Notes: a model not told the origin generated them from the letters alone. A stretch of 64,000 nt of DNA from Megascapheus bottae (GCA_024803745.1 JANJXV010000193.1:1240001-1304000); one strand, 5' to 3'; positions 9,858 through 23,451 are shown, numbered from the stretch's first letter. Numbers and translations: made by a program.

Positions 9858-12800
9858 CTACTGATTATGACGAATGAGGGGAACCACTGAGCCTAAGTTC
9901 CTTTGAGTCTGGCTTACTTCACTTAATATGATTTGTTCTAAGTCTTTCCATTTCCTAACAAATGGGGCGATGTCATTCTTTCTGACAGCAGCATAGAATT
10001 CCATTGTGTACAAATACCACAACTTGTTGATCCACTCATCAACTGAGGGACATCTGGGTTGGTTCCATATCTTTGCTATGGTGAATAGTGCTGCAATGAA
10101 CATTGTTGTGCTAGTGGGTTTAGTATGACCTTGTTTCTGGATTGTTGGGTAAATGCCAAGTACTGGAATTGCTGGGTCATAGGGGAGTTGTATGTTTAGC
10201 GTTTTGAGGCACTGCCGCACTGCTTTCCATAGTGGTTGAACGAGTTTGCACTCCCACCAACAGTGTAGTAGTGATCCCTCCTGACCACATCCCCTCCAGC
10301 ATCTGTTGTCATTCGTTTTCCTGATCCTGGCCATTCTAACTGGAGTTAGGTGGAATCTTAGACTTGTTTTGATTTGCATTTCTTTTATGACCAGAGATGT
10401 TGAGCATTTCTTCATGTGTCTATAGGCCATTTTTGTTTCTTCTTCAGAGAAGACTCTCTTTAAGTCTTTGGCCCATTTTGTAATGGGATGGGTGTTACTT
10501 TGGAGGTTAGTTTTGGAGTGATTCAATTTTTTGAGTTGTTGATATATTTTAGCTATGAGGCCTTGTTCCGTTGTTTGGGTGGTGAAGATCTTCTCCCACT
10601 CTGTAGGCTTCCTGATTAGTTTACTAGCTATATCCGTTGCCATACAAAAGCTCTGCAGTTTAATGCAGTCCCACTTATCCAGCCTTTCTCTGATTTGTTG
10701 TGATTCTTGGTCCTTATTAAGAAAGTTTCGACCTGTGCCAAGGAGGCCTAGTGTATCTCCTATTCCTTCCTGTAAACTTTTCAGTGTGTCAGCTTTTACC
10801 TCCACGTCTTTGATCCATTTGGAGTTAATTCTAGTGCAAGGTGACAAAGAAGGATCCAACTTTAGTTTTCTGCAGGTGTTTAACCAGTTCTGCCAGCACA
10901 ACTTGTTGAAGAGGCTATCTTTCTTCCATTCTATTTTTTTGGCTCCCTGGTCAAAGATTAGGTGGCCATAGGTCTGTGGTTTAATATCTGGGTCCGCAGT
11001 TCTACTCCATTGGACTTCAGGCCTGTTCTTGTGACAGTACCAAGCTGTTTTGAGAATTATAGCTCTGTAATAGAGCCTTAAGTTTGGAATTGAAATTCCT
11101 CCAGCGCTGTTCTTTCTGCTAAGAAGTGTTTTTGCTATACGGGGTCTTTTATTATTCCATATGAAATTTTGAATTGCCTCTTCTATGTCTTTAAAGAATG
11201 ACATTGGGATGTTGATGGGTATTACATTGAATTTGTAGATAGCCCTTGGCAAGATTGTCATTTTCACAATGTTGATTCTTCCAATCCAGGAGCATGGGAG
11301 GTTTTTCCATTTCCTTAGTTCTGCTTTAATTTCCTTTTTTAGGGTTTTAAAGTTTTCATCTAAACGGTCCTTTACATTCTTAGTTAAGCTAATTGCTAGG
11401 TACTTTATTTTCTTTGAGGCTATTGTGAAAGGATTTTCTTTCCTGATTATTGCCTCATTCCTCTCAGTGTTGTCGTAAAGTAAGGCAGTTGATTTGTGAG
11501 GGTTGATTTTATGGCCTGCTACCCTTCCAAAGCTTTGAATCAGCTCAAGGAGCTTGGGAGTAGAGTCTATAGGATTCTTTAAATACAGAATCATGTCATC
11601 TGCAAAGAGGGATAGTTTTATTTCCTCTTTCCCTACTTGGATCCCCTTTATGCTTGCTTCTTGCCATATTGCACTGCCTAGGAATTCTAGTACTATGTTA
11701 AAAAGGAGTGGAGAGAGTGGGCATCCTTGTCTCGTTCCTGATTTTAGAGGGAATGGCTTAGATTTTCACCATTAAGTATAATACTAGCAGTGGGTTTCTC
11801 ATACACAGCCTTTATTACATTGAGAAATGTTCCATGGATTCCTAGTTTCTCCACATCTTTTAACATAAAGGGGTTTTGGATCTTGTCAAATGCCTTTTCC
11901 GCATCTATTGAGACAATCATGTGATTTTATCCCTGCTCCTGTTGATGTGTTGAATTATATTAATTGATTTGTGTATGTTGAACCAGCTTTGCCTCCCTGT
12001 GATGAATCCAGTTTGATCATAGTGTATATTTTTTTGGATGAGTTGTTGTAGACGGTTGGCCAGTATTTTGTTGAGAAGTTTTGCATCGATGTTCATCAAA
12101 GAAATGGGTCTATAGATCTCTTTCTTTGATGAATCTCTGTCTGGTTTGGGGATGAGGGATATGCTGGCTTCACAGAATCAGTTTAGTAAAGAACCTTCAT
12201 TTTCACTTTCGTTGAAGAGCTTGAGGAGTATTGGTGTGAGCTCTGCTTTGAAGACCTTATAGAATTCAGCTGTGAATCCATCTGGCCCTGGGCTCTTTTT
12301 AAGTGGAAGTTGTCTAATTTCCATTTCTATTTCAGAGCTTGAAATAGGCCTGTTGAGTTGGGTTAGCTCTTCTTGGTTCAGTGTGTGTATGTTAATATTG
12401 TCTAGGAATTCATCCATTTCTTCTAGATTCTCAAATTTGTTGGCGTAAAGGTTTGAGAAGTATTCCCTCATGATATTCTGGATCTTGGTAATTTCTGTCG
12501 TGATATTACCATTTTCATCTACGATTTTGTTTATTTCGATATGCTCTCTTCTTTTTTTGGTAAGATTTGCTAAGGGCTTGTCAATTTTGTTAATTCTTTC
12601 AAGAACCAACTCCTTGTTTTGTTGATTCTTTCTATAGTTTTTTTTTTTCCAAATCATTTAATTCTGCTTTTATTTTAATAATTTGCTTTCTCCTAATGGG
12701 TTTAGGGTTGGTTTGTTGCTCTTTTTCCAGGAGGTTAAGGTGAGACATTAACTAGTTGGTTTGCCATTTTTCCAACTTGCTGTTGTAGGCACTCCACGCT

Positions 12801-13699
12801 ATAAATTTTCCTCTGAGTACTGCCTTTGTTGTGTCCCTAAGGAGTTGATATTTGTGTGCTCCTTATTGTTAAATTTCATAAACAGTTGGATATCTGTTCT
12901 GATCTCTTCGATTACCCATTGTTTTTGATTCAACAATGTGTGGTTCAGTCTCCATGAGTTACAGGGTTTTCTTTGGTGGAGATGTGTGTTCAGCTCCAAT
13001 TTGATGCCTTTATGGTCTGAGAGTGTGCATGGAATAATTTCAGTGTTTCTGAATCTGTCCAGGTTTGCTTTATGGCCTAAGATGTGGTCTATTTTGGAAA
13101 ATGTTCCATGTGCTGCTGAGAAAAACGTATATTGTGGTGTTACTGGGTGGAATATTCTGCAGATGTCTGTTAGATCTACTGGGTCTATATAGTTGTTCAG
13201 TTCTAAGGTTTCTCTGTTGAGTTTTTGCCTTGTTGATCTGTCCATAGGTGAGAGTGGTGTGTTAACCTCACCAACAATCACTGTGTTTCGATCTATGTAT
13301 GGTTTCAGTGTAAGTAAAGTTTGCTTGATGAAGTTTGGAGCTCCGGGATTGGGTGTGTAAATATTTAGGATTGTTGTGTCTTCCGGGAGGCAAGATCCCT
13401 TTAGTAGTATGTAGTAACCTTCTTTGTCTTTTCTTACTAATTTTAGTTTGAAGTCTATTGTATCTGATATGAGGATGGCAACTCCAACCTGTTTATGGGG
13501 GCAGTTAGCTTGATAGAGATTATTCCAACCTCTCACTTTCAAAAGATGATTTTTTTTGGGTAAGATGTGTCTCTCGAAGTCAGCAGAACGATGGCTCTTG
13601 CTTTTTGATCCAACTAGACAACCTATGCCGTTTAATTGGAGAGTTAAATCCATTGATATTGAGAGTTAGGATTGAGAGATATTTATTAGTTCCTACCAT
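9858..13699 (-). pseudogene. L1 ORF2 (endonuclease-reverse transcriptase), copy 1, broken
   Basis: The span of 3842 bases (about 1280 codons) is the normal ORF2 size. From the ATG at 13699 the frame gives the endonuclease start (LTLNING) and reaches a TGA just before the RETH motif that holds the catalytic Glu. An A-run frameshift follows, then open pieces at 13653-12799 (endonuclease), 12657-12178 and 12099-11917 (start of RT), and 11594-9858. RT motif C (FADD, about 11595-11606) is present. The C-terminal zinc-knuckle-like motif [18 protein letters not shown] keeps its C-C-H-C. Copy-specific: a one-base loss at about 11757 breaks the frame between RT motifs. The last 578 codons are open. 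Confidence 0.93.
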
Positions 13700-13747
13700 T
13701 TTTAAAAGCTTTTAGTAGGGCCTGTGTCTTGACAGTTCTTGTGGTCC

Positions 13748-14931
13748 TTAGATGGTATGCTGTTTAGGTGCCATTTCTTTCCCTATATTGCATTTATTTT
13801 GGTTTTCAATGTATAGAGCATCTTTGAGAATTCTCTGTAGTGTTGGTTTTGTTTCGACATATTGTTGCAGCTTTTCCCTGGAATGGAATGTTTTTATTTT
13901 TCCCTCAGTTATGAATGAGAGCTTAGCTGGCTACAGTATTCTTGGTTGGTAGTTATTTGATATAAGGGCATGACATATATGCTTCCAGTCACTTCGTGCT
14001 TGCATGGTCTCTGCTGAGAAATCTGGGGTTATTCTGATTGGTTTGCCTTTGTAGGTTACTGATCCCTTTTCCCTGGCTGCCTTTAGGATCTTTCCTTTCG
14101 TTTCTATTGATCCAGTTCGGATCACAATGTGGCGGTGGGATGTTCTTTTCTGGTCAGGTCTGTTTGGGGTTCTAAAAGCTTCTCGTATCTGGATGGGCCT
14201 GCCCTTCTGGATATTTGGGAAATTCTCTGAGATGATTCCCTGAAGTATATTTCCAATACCATTGACCTCTTTCTCCACGCCCTCCTCAATACCAACTAGC
14301 CTTAAATTAGGCTTCCTAATTGTATCTTGGACCTCCTGAAGTGCTCTCTCATATTTCCTAGATTTGGATTGACTCATTTTCTGTTCTTTATAATACCTAA
14401 ATTATCTTCAGCCACGGAAATTCTCTCCTCTGCAATGTCTAACCTGCTATAAAAGCTATCTACTTTATTTTTCATCTCCCTTGCTTCTAATTGCTCACTT
14501 TTGATGCCTTGCATCCCTTGTTTAAGATCATGTATGGATTTCTTTATCTCCTTGATTTCCTTTTGAGTGGTTAGCTCAGTAGCTTTATTTTCTTTGGACA
14601 TTTGCTGGAGTTTGGTCACGTTTTTATTTGTGGATTCTTTGAATTCATTCCTCTTTCTTTGAAATACCTTTATTATGGCCTCCTTTATGGCTTCTCCTTT
14701 TTCACTTATCACCTTGTTTTTGCTTTCCTCTTGTTCAGGTATGGCTTCCTCCATTATCTCTTTCTTTATATTTTCACATTTTTCATTAATGATGTTTATC
14801 AATTGCATTTGTGTAACAATTGGAAGACTCTCCTCTAGGTTTGCCAGTGACTGTTCCGTTGTCTGTTTACATTGGGTGGGGGATGTTGTTTCTTGATTTG
14901 ACATTTTTCTTGAGTTTCTTGTTCTGCCCAT
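13748..14931 (-). pseudogene. L1 ORF1 (RNA-binding protein), copy 1, broken
   Basis: N-terminal piece 14931-14374 (185 codons): basic start MGRTRNSRK, then a long Glu/Lys-rich coiled coil. C-terminal piece 14377-13931 (148 codons): RRM and C-terminal domain with NIQKGRPIQIREAFRTPNRP and YKGKPIRITPDFSAETMQAR. The pieces overlap at ATGA, a frame break between coiled coil and RRM. A UAG after QPRIL stops the frame before a further ~60 codons (PAKLSF onward) that remain readable to the TAA at 13748. Both lesions occur in every copy with this region. Confidence 0.92.
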
Positions 14932-15615
14932 TTGAAAATGGGAGCAAGATTACTACTAAATACGATTATAGTTTTTCAGATATAACCAACCTAGACCTCT
15001 GTAGCTGGCAGACACTAGATGTTCACAAGTTTTGATTGGTATTATCACTCTTTCTTTTTGTGCACTTACAGACCAGCCTAATACAACCATTGATAAGCGA
15101 TTTATACCCAAAACAATAAGCCTCTCAATCCAATCTCTATTGTCTTTAAGTCCCTCTGAGCCTAGAGAATAATTAACCACCTACATATACAATATTGCTC
15201 AACAGCCATCAAGTGTAGATCCGTGCAGTATAAGGGTTGAAAGACGAGCAGAGGTCCAGAGATAGAAAAAAAGAATGAGAGAGGTCAGGGGAGGTGCAAG
15301 AGGATTAACGTAGGAGTGTAAGAACATTGTAGTAATGAAGAAAAGTTATAGCATAAGGATAACTGACATAAGTTGGTAAGTAGGTAGCATATTTGAGTAC
15401 AAAGTTTGGAAAGTATTAGAATAAAACTTATGTGTTGCTGCACGACTAGCTCTTAGCCCAACCAGTGGCCTCACAGTGGACCATGGGATGGATCTCTTTT
15501 TCTTGTCTACGTTGAAGGAAAGGGGTATTTCACAAGATGCAGAAGCGAAGATTTCAGAAGCAAATGCTGTGAGTGAATTAGCTCGTAAAAAGCATTTTTA
15601 TTTTCTTTTATCTTT

Positions 15616-15802
15616 CTGCCTGTCTTGGGGCTTGAATTCAGGGCCTGAGCACTCTCCTCGGGTTTTCTCAAGTCTAGCCCTCTGCCACTTGAGCCACAGT
15701 GCCACATCTAGATTTTCTATCTATGTGGTACTGAGCAATCAAACCCAGATCTTCATGGATGCTAGGCATGCACTCTACCACTATGCCAAACTCTCAACCC
15801 TG
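15616..15802 (-). repeat. Dimeric ID-like SINE, reverse (spacer 2)
   Basis: Ortholog of the spacer 1 element. It differs by 'gcatgcactc' in place of 'gcaagcactc', shared with spacers 4 and 5. Confidence 0.85.
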
Positions 15803-16037
15803 ACATAGTAATTATAAAGTCATCATCATCATCATCATATCCAAATATCCTTTCTCCTACAAAGAATGAACACTTAACTGTGTCTAATGCTTTTTTTAAT
15901 TTCACTAATTCTTCTGTGTTTTTCCCTCTTGCATTTTTTACATATTACAGCAAAGCTAATCATCAGGAAAAAATTGATTAGGATACAGAAACCTAATAAT
16001 ATCCTAGTAGATTGACTTCAAAAATATGTGCAAGATG

Positions 16038-16218
16038 CCCTGTGTGTTTGACCTAGTGGGAGAGTCCTTGGCTACCAAGCAGTAAGCTTCAGGTTTGATT
16101 CCTCATTACGCTGCAAGTGGTGATGTGGCTCGGTGGGACAGCTAAAGCCTAAAGAAAGCCCAAGAACAATGTTCACACTCTGAGGTCAAGTCCCAAGACT
16201 AGCAAAAACAAAAAAAAT
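16038..16218 (+). repeat. Dimeric ID-like SINE, forward, with 16-base deletion (spacer 2)
   Basis: Reads 'ctcattacgctgcaagtgg': the linker 'cacatacatagaaaac' between head and tail is lost, as in spacers 4 and 5. Confidence 0.75.
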
Positions 16219-17262
16219 TCGACAAGGGGCAAAATGCAGGCAGAGAAGGCACTGTGAAGCAAATGTTTTGTAAAGGATGAGGGCAATATTGACCCTTAAG
16301 TTTGGATCTTACCTAAGAAAGGCTCCTTGAGCCTGAGACCAGACTGGTAGTTGGGCCTAGTGGAAGACATTGGGATTGGACAAATAAGGTGTGCTGTATA
16401 CTACATCCACATGTATATTGTGAGACTGGAGGAGAGATTCAGCCTCCAGTATGTCTTTGGTGAGGTCTTTGGTGAGCAAGGATCTTTGGTCATTGGGCCC
16501 TGAAAGGTGACCCTGCCTCCCTCACAATGGAACAGAATATGGAACCCTGGTAACCACGCCACTGTAACTAACAACCAGCTCAAGCCAGCTCACTTGGCCT
16601 GTGGCTCAGGAGGAAGAAAGATGTTGCTGTGCTGTTGCCAAAGGTCAGGAAACTCGAGTCTCAGGCATGGAAGTTGTGGATGTCTTACTCGAAGATGTAC
16701 ATGCTAGATCATTGCCAAGCCACAAATCCAGTATAACAGAACTTTCTCTAAGAAGAAGGCCAGGAAAATCCAGGGCAACCAGATGAGGTAAATTTCTAAG
16801 AAGAAATGTATTTGACCCCATCATCCTCCCCACACACTACAACTTTCCTTTTTTTTCATTTTTTCATTGTAATTAGAAAAAGGGTTAGATGATATTTGCC
16901 AGATAGAAGGTGCATTAATTCACATACATTGATACCCTTTCACATGTCTTGGTACCCATTTCCCTCCAACCCCACACCCCCCACCCGTCTTGGTTTTCCC
17001 CCCTTCCCTATCAAATTTCAAATATCCAAATACAAATAAATTCAATATATCAGATAACAAAGTGAGATACTATACCAATATGGGATAACCAAGGGACAGC
17101 AAGCGAGATGAGAGACAACATAGTACATTAAGGACAACAATCATTCATTATATGGCTTTTGTGTCAATATCCTGGAGGTCCTTTCAATTAGCTTCACATT
17201 ATATGGCCTTATATATGGCCTTTTGCTCTATTGCCAATCTCTGCTAGTAGAGCCCAAGGTTT

Positions 17263-20200
17263 CTACTGATTATGACGAATGAGGGAAACCACTGAGCCTA
17301 AGTTCCTTTGAGTCTGGCTTACTTCACTTAATATGATTTGTTCTAAGTCTTTCCATTTCCTAACAAATGGGGCGATGTCATTCTTTCTGACAGCAGCATA
17401 GAATTCCATTGTGTACAAATACCACAACTTGTTGATCCACTCATCAACTGAGGGACATCTGGGTTGGTTCCATATCTTTGCTATGGTGAATAGTGCTGCA
17501 ATGAGCATTGTTGTGCTAGTGGGTTTAGTATGCCCTTGTTTCTGGATTGTTGGGTAAATGCCAAGTACTGGAATTGCTGGGTCATAGGGGAGTTGTATGT
17601 TTAGCGTTTTGAGGCACTGCCGCACTGCTTTCCATAGTGGTTGAACGAGTTTGCACTCCCACCAACAGTATAGTAGTGATCCCTCCTGACCACATCCCCT
17701 CCAGCATCTGTTGTCATTCGTTTTCCTGATCCTGGCCATTCTAACTGGAGTTAGGTGGAATCTTAGACTTGTTTTGATTTGCATTTCTTTTATGACCAGA
17801 GATGTTGAGCATTTCTTCATGTGTCTATAGGCCATTATTGTTTCTTCTTCAGAGAAGACTCTCTTTAAGTCTTTGGCCCATTTTGTAATGGGATGGGTGT
17901 TACTTTGGAGGTTAGTTTTGGAGTGATTCAATTTTTTGAGTTGTTGATATATTTTAGATATGAGGCCTTGTTCCGTTGTTTGGGTGGTGAAGATCTTCTC
18001 CCACTCTGTAGGCTTCCTGATTAGTTTATTAGCTATATCCGTTGCCATACAAAAGCTCTGCAGTTTAATGCAGTCCCACTTATCCAGCCTTTCTCTGATT
18101 TATTGTGATTCTTGGTCCTTATTAAGAAAGTTTCGACCTGTACCAAGGAGGCCTAGTGTATCTCCTATTCCTTCCTGTAAACTTTTCATTGTGTCAGCTT
18201 TTACCTCCACGTCTTTGATCCATTTGGAGTTAATTCTAGTGCAAGGGGACAAAGAAGGATCCAACTTTAGTTTTCTGCAGGTGTTTAACCAGTTCTGCCA
18301 GCACAACTTGTTGAAGAGGCTATCTTTCTTCCATTCTATTTTTTTGGCTCCCTGGTCAAAGATTAGGTGGCCATAGGTCTGTGGTTTAATATCTGGGTCC
18401 GCAGTTCTACTCCATTGGACTTCAGGCCTGTTCTTGTGACAGTACCAAGCTGTTTTGAGAATTATAGCTCTGTAATAGAGCCTTAAGTTTGGAATTGAAA
18501 TTCCTCCAGCGCTGTTCTTTCTGCTAAGAAGTGTTTTTGCTATACGGGGTCTTTTATTATTCCATATGAAATTTTGAATTGCCTCTTCTATGTCTTTAAA
18601 GAATGACATTGGGATGTTGATGGGTATTACATTGAATTTGTAGATAGCCCTTGGCAAGATTGTCATTTTCACAATGTTGATTCTTCCAATCCAGGAGCAT
18701 GGGAGGTTTTTCCATTTCCTTAGTTCTGCTTTAATTTCATTTTTTAGGGTTTTAAAGTTTTCATCTAAACGGTCCTTTACATTCTTAGTTAAGCTAATTG
18801 CTAGGTACTTTATTTTCTTTGAGGCTATTGTGAAAGGATTTTCTTTCCTGATTATTGCCTCGTTCCTCTCAGTGTTGTCGTAAAGTAAGGCAGTTGATTT
18901 GTGAGGGTTGATTTTATGGCCTGCTACACTTCCAAAGCTTTGAATCAGCTCAAGGAGCTTGGGAGTAGAGTCTATAGGATTCTTTAAATACAGAATCATG
19001 TCTTCTGCAAAGAGGGATAGTTTTATTTCCTCTTTCCCTACTTGGATCCCCTTTATGCTTGCTTCTTGCCATAATGCACTGCCTAGGAATTCTAGTACTA
19101 TGTTAAAAAGGAGTGGAGAGAGTGGGCATCCTTGTCTCGTTCCTGATTTTAGAGGGAATGGCTTTAGATTTTCACCTTTAAGTATAATACTAGCAGTGGG
19201 TTTCTCATACACAGCCTTTATTACATTGAGAAATGTTCCATGGATTCCTAGTTTCTCCACATCTTTTAACATAAAGGGGTTTTGGATCTTGTCAAATGCC
19301 TTTTCCGCATCTATTGAGACAATCATGTGATTTTATCCCTGCTCCTGTTGATGTGTTGAATTATATTAATTGATTTGTGTATGTTGAACCAGCTTTGCCT
19401 CCCTGTGATGAATCCAGTTTGATCATAGTGTATATTTTTTTGGATGAGTTGTTGTAGACGGTTGGCCAGTATTTTGTTGAGAAGTTTTGCATCGATGTTC
19501 ATCAAAGAAATGGGTCTATAGATCTCTTTCTTTGATGAATCTCTGTCTGGTTTGGGGATGAGGGATATGCTGGCTTCACAGAATCAGTTTAGTAAAGAAC
19601 CTTCATTTTCACTTTCGTTGAAGAGCTTGAGGAGTATTGGTGTGAGCTCTGCTTTGAAGACCTTATAGAATTCAGCTGTGAATCCATCTGGCCCTGGGCT
19701 CTTTTTAAGTGGAAGTTGTCTAATTTCCATTTCTATTTCAGAGCTTGAAATAGGCCTGTTGAGTTGGGTTAGCTCTTCTTGGTTCAGTGTGTGTATGTTA
19801 ATATTGTCTAGGAATTCATCCATTTCTTCTAGATTCTCAAATTTGTTGGCGTAAAGGTTTGAGAAGTATTCCCTCATGATATTCTGGATCTTGGTAATTT
19901 CTGTCGTGATATTACCATTTTCATCTGCGATTTTGTTTATTTCAATATGGTCTCTTCTTTTTTTGGTAAGATTTGCTAAGGGCTTGTCAATTTTGTTAAT
20001 TCTTTCAAGAACCAACTCCTTGTTTTGTTGATTCTTTCTATAGTTTTTTTTTTCCAAATCATTTAATTCTGCTTTGATTTTAATAATTTGCTTTCTCCTA
20101 ATGGGTTTAGGGTTGGTTTGTTGCTCTTTTTCCAGGAGGTTAAGGTGAGACATTAACTAGTTGGTTTGCCATTTTTCCAACTTGCTGTTGTAGGCACTCC

Positions 20201-21104
20201 ACGCTATAAATTTTCCTCTGAGTACTGCCTTTGTTGTGTCCCTAAGGAGTTGATATTTGTGTGCTCCTTATTGTTAAATTTCATAAACAGTTGGATATCT
20301 GTTCTGATCTCTTCGATTACCCATTGTTTTTGATTCAACAATGTGTGGTTCAGTCTCCATGAGTTACAGGGTTTTCTTTGGTGGAGATGTGTGTTCAGCT
20401 CCAATTTGATGCCTTTATGGTCTGAGAGTGTGCATGGAATAATTTCAGTGTTTCTGAATCTGTCCAGGTTTGCTTTATGGCCTAAGATGTGGTCTATTTT
20501 GGAAAATGTTCCATGTGCTGCTGAGAAAGACGTATATTGTGGTGTTACTGGGTGGAATATTCTGCAGATGTCTGTTAGATCTAGTGGGTCTATATAGTTG
20601 TTCAGTTCTAAGGTTTCTCTGTTGAGTTTTTGCCTTGTTGATCTGTCCATAGGTGAGAGTGGTGTGTTAAACTCACCAACAATCACTGTGTTTCGATCTA
20701 TGTATGGTTTCAGTGTAAGTAAAGTTTGCTTGATGAAGTTTGGAGCTCCGGGATTGGGTGTGTAAATATTTAGGATTGTTATGTCTTCCGGGAGGAAAGA
20801 TCCCTTTAGTAGTATGTAGTAACCTTCTTTGTCTTTTCTTACTAATTTTAGTTTGAAGTCTATTGTATCTGATATGAGGATGGCAACTCTAGCCTGTTTA
20901 TGGGGGCAGTTAGCTTGATAGAGTTTATTCCAACCTCTCACTTTCAAAAGATGATTGTTTTTGGGTACGATGTGTCTCTCGAAGTCAGCAGAACGATGGC
21001 TCTTGCTTTTTGATCCAACTAGACAACCTATGCCGTTTAATTGGAGAGTTAAGTCCATTGATATTGAGAGTTAGGATTGAGAGATATTTATTAGTTCCTA
21101 CCAT
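17263..21104 (-). pseudogene. L1 ORF2, copy 2, broken; RT active-site change FAED
   Basis: It shares the endonuclease and linker lesions of copy 1. The RT piece 19326-18100 (408 codons) begins [13 protein letters not shown] and keeps TRQGCPLSP. Motif C reads FAED (about 19000-19011) instead of FADD, replacing a catalytic Asp. A stop at about 18100 separates it from a 261-codon C-terminal piece (18048-17263), in which the zinc-knuckle His is Tyr (LLYCWWEC). Confidence 0.92.
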
Positions 21105-21152
21105 TTTTAAAAGCTTTTAGTAGGGCCTGTGTCTTGACAGTTCTTGTGGTCC

Positions 21153-22336
21153 TTAGATGGTATGCTGTTTAGGTGGCATTTCTTCCCCTATATTGCATTT
21201 ATTTTGGTTTTCTATGTATAGAGCATCTTTGAGAATTCTCTGTAGTGTTGGTTTTGTTTCGACATATTGTTGCAGCTTTTCCCTGGAATGGAATGTTTTT
21301 ATTTTTCCCTCAGTTATGAATGAGAGCTTAGCTGGCTACAGTATTCTTGGTTGGTAGTTATTTGATATAAGGGCATGACATATATGCTTCCAGTCACTTC
21401 GTGCTTGCATGGTCTCTGCTGAGAAATCTGGGGTTATTCTGATTGGTTTGCCTTTGTAGGTTACTGATCCCTTTTCCCTGGCTGCCTTTAGGATCTTTCC
21501 TTTCGTTTCTATTGATCCAGTTCGGATCACAATGTGGCGGTGGGATGTTCTTTTCTGGTCAGGTCTGTTTGGGGTTCTAAAAGCTTCTCGTATCTGGATG
21601 GGCCTGCCCTTCTGGATATTTGGGAAATTCTCTGAGATGATTCCCTGAAGTATATTTCCAATACCATTGACCTCTTTCTCCACGCCCTCCTCAATACCAA
21701 CTAGCCTTAAATTAGGCTTCCTAATTGTATCTTGGACCTCCTGAAGCGCTCTCTCATATTTCCTAGATTTGGATTGACTCATTTTCTGTTCTTTATAATA
21801 CCTAAATTATCTTCAGCCACGGAAATTCTCTCCTCTGCAATGTCTAACCTGCTATCAAAGCTATCTACTTTATTTTTCATCTCCCTTGCTTCTAATTGCT
21901 CACTTTTGATGCCTTGCATCCCTTGTTTTAGATCATGTATGGATTTCTTTATCTCCTTGATTTCCTTTTGAGTGGTTAGCTCAGTAGCTTTATTTTCTTT
22001 GGACATTTGCTGGAGTTTGGTCACGTTTTTATTTGTGGATTCTTTGAATTCATCCATCTTTCTTTGAAAAACCTTTATTATGGCCTCCTTTATGGCTTCT
22101 CCTTTTTCACTTATCACCTTGTTTTTGCTTTCCTCTTGTTCAGGTATGGCTTCCTCCATTATCTCTTTCTTTATATTTTCACATTTTTCATTAATGATGT
22201 TTATCAATTGCATTTGTGTAGCAATTGGAAGACTCTCCTCTAGGTTTGCCAGTGACTGTTCCTTTGTCTGTTTACATTGGGTGGGGGATGTTGTTTCTTG
22301 ATTTGACATTTTTCTTGAGTTTCTTGTTCTGCCCAT
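21153..22336 (-). pseudogene. L1 ORF1, copy 2, broken
   Basis: Pieces 22336-21779 and 21782-21336 correspond to those of copy 1, with the same ATGA break and UAG. No extra lesion seen. Confidence 0.92.
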
Positions 22337-23020
22337 TTGAAAATGGGAGCAAGATTACTACTAAATATGATTATAGTATTTCAGATATAACCAACCTAGA
22401 CCTCTGTAGCTGGCAGACACTAGATGTTCACAAGTTTTGATTGGTATTATCACTCTTTCTTTTTGTGCACTTACAGACCAGCCTAATACAACCACTGATA
22501 AGCGATTTATACCCAAAACAATAAGCCTCTCAATCCAATCTCTATTGTCTTTAAGTCCCTCTGAGCCTAGAGAATAATTAACCACCTACATATACAATAT
22601 TGCTCAACAGCCATCAAGTGTAGATCCGTGCAGTATAAGGGTTGAAAGACGAGCAGAGGTCTAGAGATAGAAAAAAAGAATGAGAGAGGTCAGGGGAGGT
22701 GCAAGAGGATTAACGTAGGAGTGTAAGAATATTGTAGTAATGAAGAAAAGTTATAGCATAAGGATAACTGACATAAGTTGGTAAGTAGGTAGCATATTTG
22801 AGTACAAAGTTTGGAAAGTATTAGAATAAAACTTATGTGTTGCTGCACGACTAGCTCTTAGCCCAACCAGTGGCCTCACAGTGGACCGTGGGTTGGATCT
22901 GTTTTTCTTGTCTACGTTGAGGGAAAGGGGTATTTCACAAGATGCAGAAGCAAAGATTTCAGAAGCAAATGCTGTGAGTGAATTAGCTCGTAAAAAGCAT
23001 TTTTATTTTCTTTTATCTTT

Positions 23021-23207
23021 CTGCCAGTCTTGGGGCTTGAATTCAGGGCCTGAGCACTGTCCTCGGGTTTTCTCAAGTCTAGCCCTCTGCCACTTGAGCC
23101 ACAGTGCCATATCTAGATTTTCTATCTATGTGGTACTGAGCAATCAAACCCAGATCTTCATGGATGCTAGGCAAACACTCTACCACTATGCCAAACTCTC
23201 AACCCTG
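23021..23207 (-). repeat. Dimeric ID-like SINE, reverse (spacer 3)
   Basis: Ortholog of the spacer 1 element. It has 'gtgccatatc' where spacers 1, 2, 4, 5 and 8 have 'gtgccacatc'; shared with spacers 6 and 7. Confidence 0.85.
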
Positions 23208-23451
23208 ACATAGTAATTATAAAGTCATCATCATCATCACCATCATCATCATATCCAAATATCCTTTCTCCTACAAAGAATGAACACTTAACTGTGTCTA
23301 ATGCTTTTTTTTAATTTCACTAATTCTTCTGTGTTTTTCCCTCTTGCATTTTTTACACATGACAGCAAAGCTAATCATCAGGAAAAAATTGATTAGGATA
23401 CAGAAACCTAATAATATCCTAGTAGATTGACGTCAAAATATGTGCAAGATG

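Larger units (their letters stand above)
9441..14931 (-). mobile_element. L1 copy 1, nearly complete, inactive
   Basis: In minus orientation: ORF1 (14931-13748), a ~48-base gap, ORF2 (13699-9858) and a ~400-base 3' UTR. The 3' end reads CAATAAAAAAATGAAAA, a poly(A)-signal-like tail. The 5' UTR probably continues into the neighbouring spacer (14932 to about 15590). The 5.5-kb body matches a complete L1. Both ORFs are broken. Confidence 0.95.
14932..16843. repeat. Array spacer 2
   Basis: Same layout as spacer 1. Clade B markers: 'acatattacagc', 'tgacttcaaaaatatg', loss of 16 bases in the forward SINE, and (TCA)6. Confidence 0.85.
16844..22336 (-). mobile_element. L1 copy 2, nearly complete, inactive
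   Basis: Same structure as copy 1. The 3' T-tract starts at 16844. It lacks the one-base RT deletion of copies 1, 3, 4 and 5 but carries a stop in the C-terminal half. Confidence 0.95.

Noticed and set aside
10555..10971. 138-codon plus-strand frame in every L1 copy
   Set aside because: Antisense shadow of ORF2 C-terminal coding sequence.
15476..15808. Plus-strand 110-codon frame present in spacers 2-8
   Set aside because: More than half of it lies in the reverse SINE, and it is broken in spacer 1. Conservation reflects recent duplication.
16401..16786. Short frames on both strands in the unidentified spacer segment (60-66 codons)
   Set aside because: No recognised domain; some start at GTG rather than ATG. 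They are expected by chance in low-divergence repeats.
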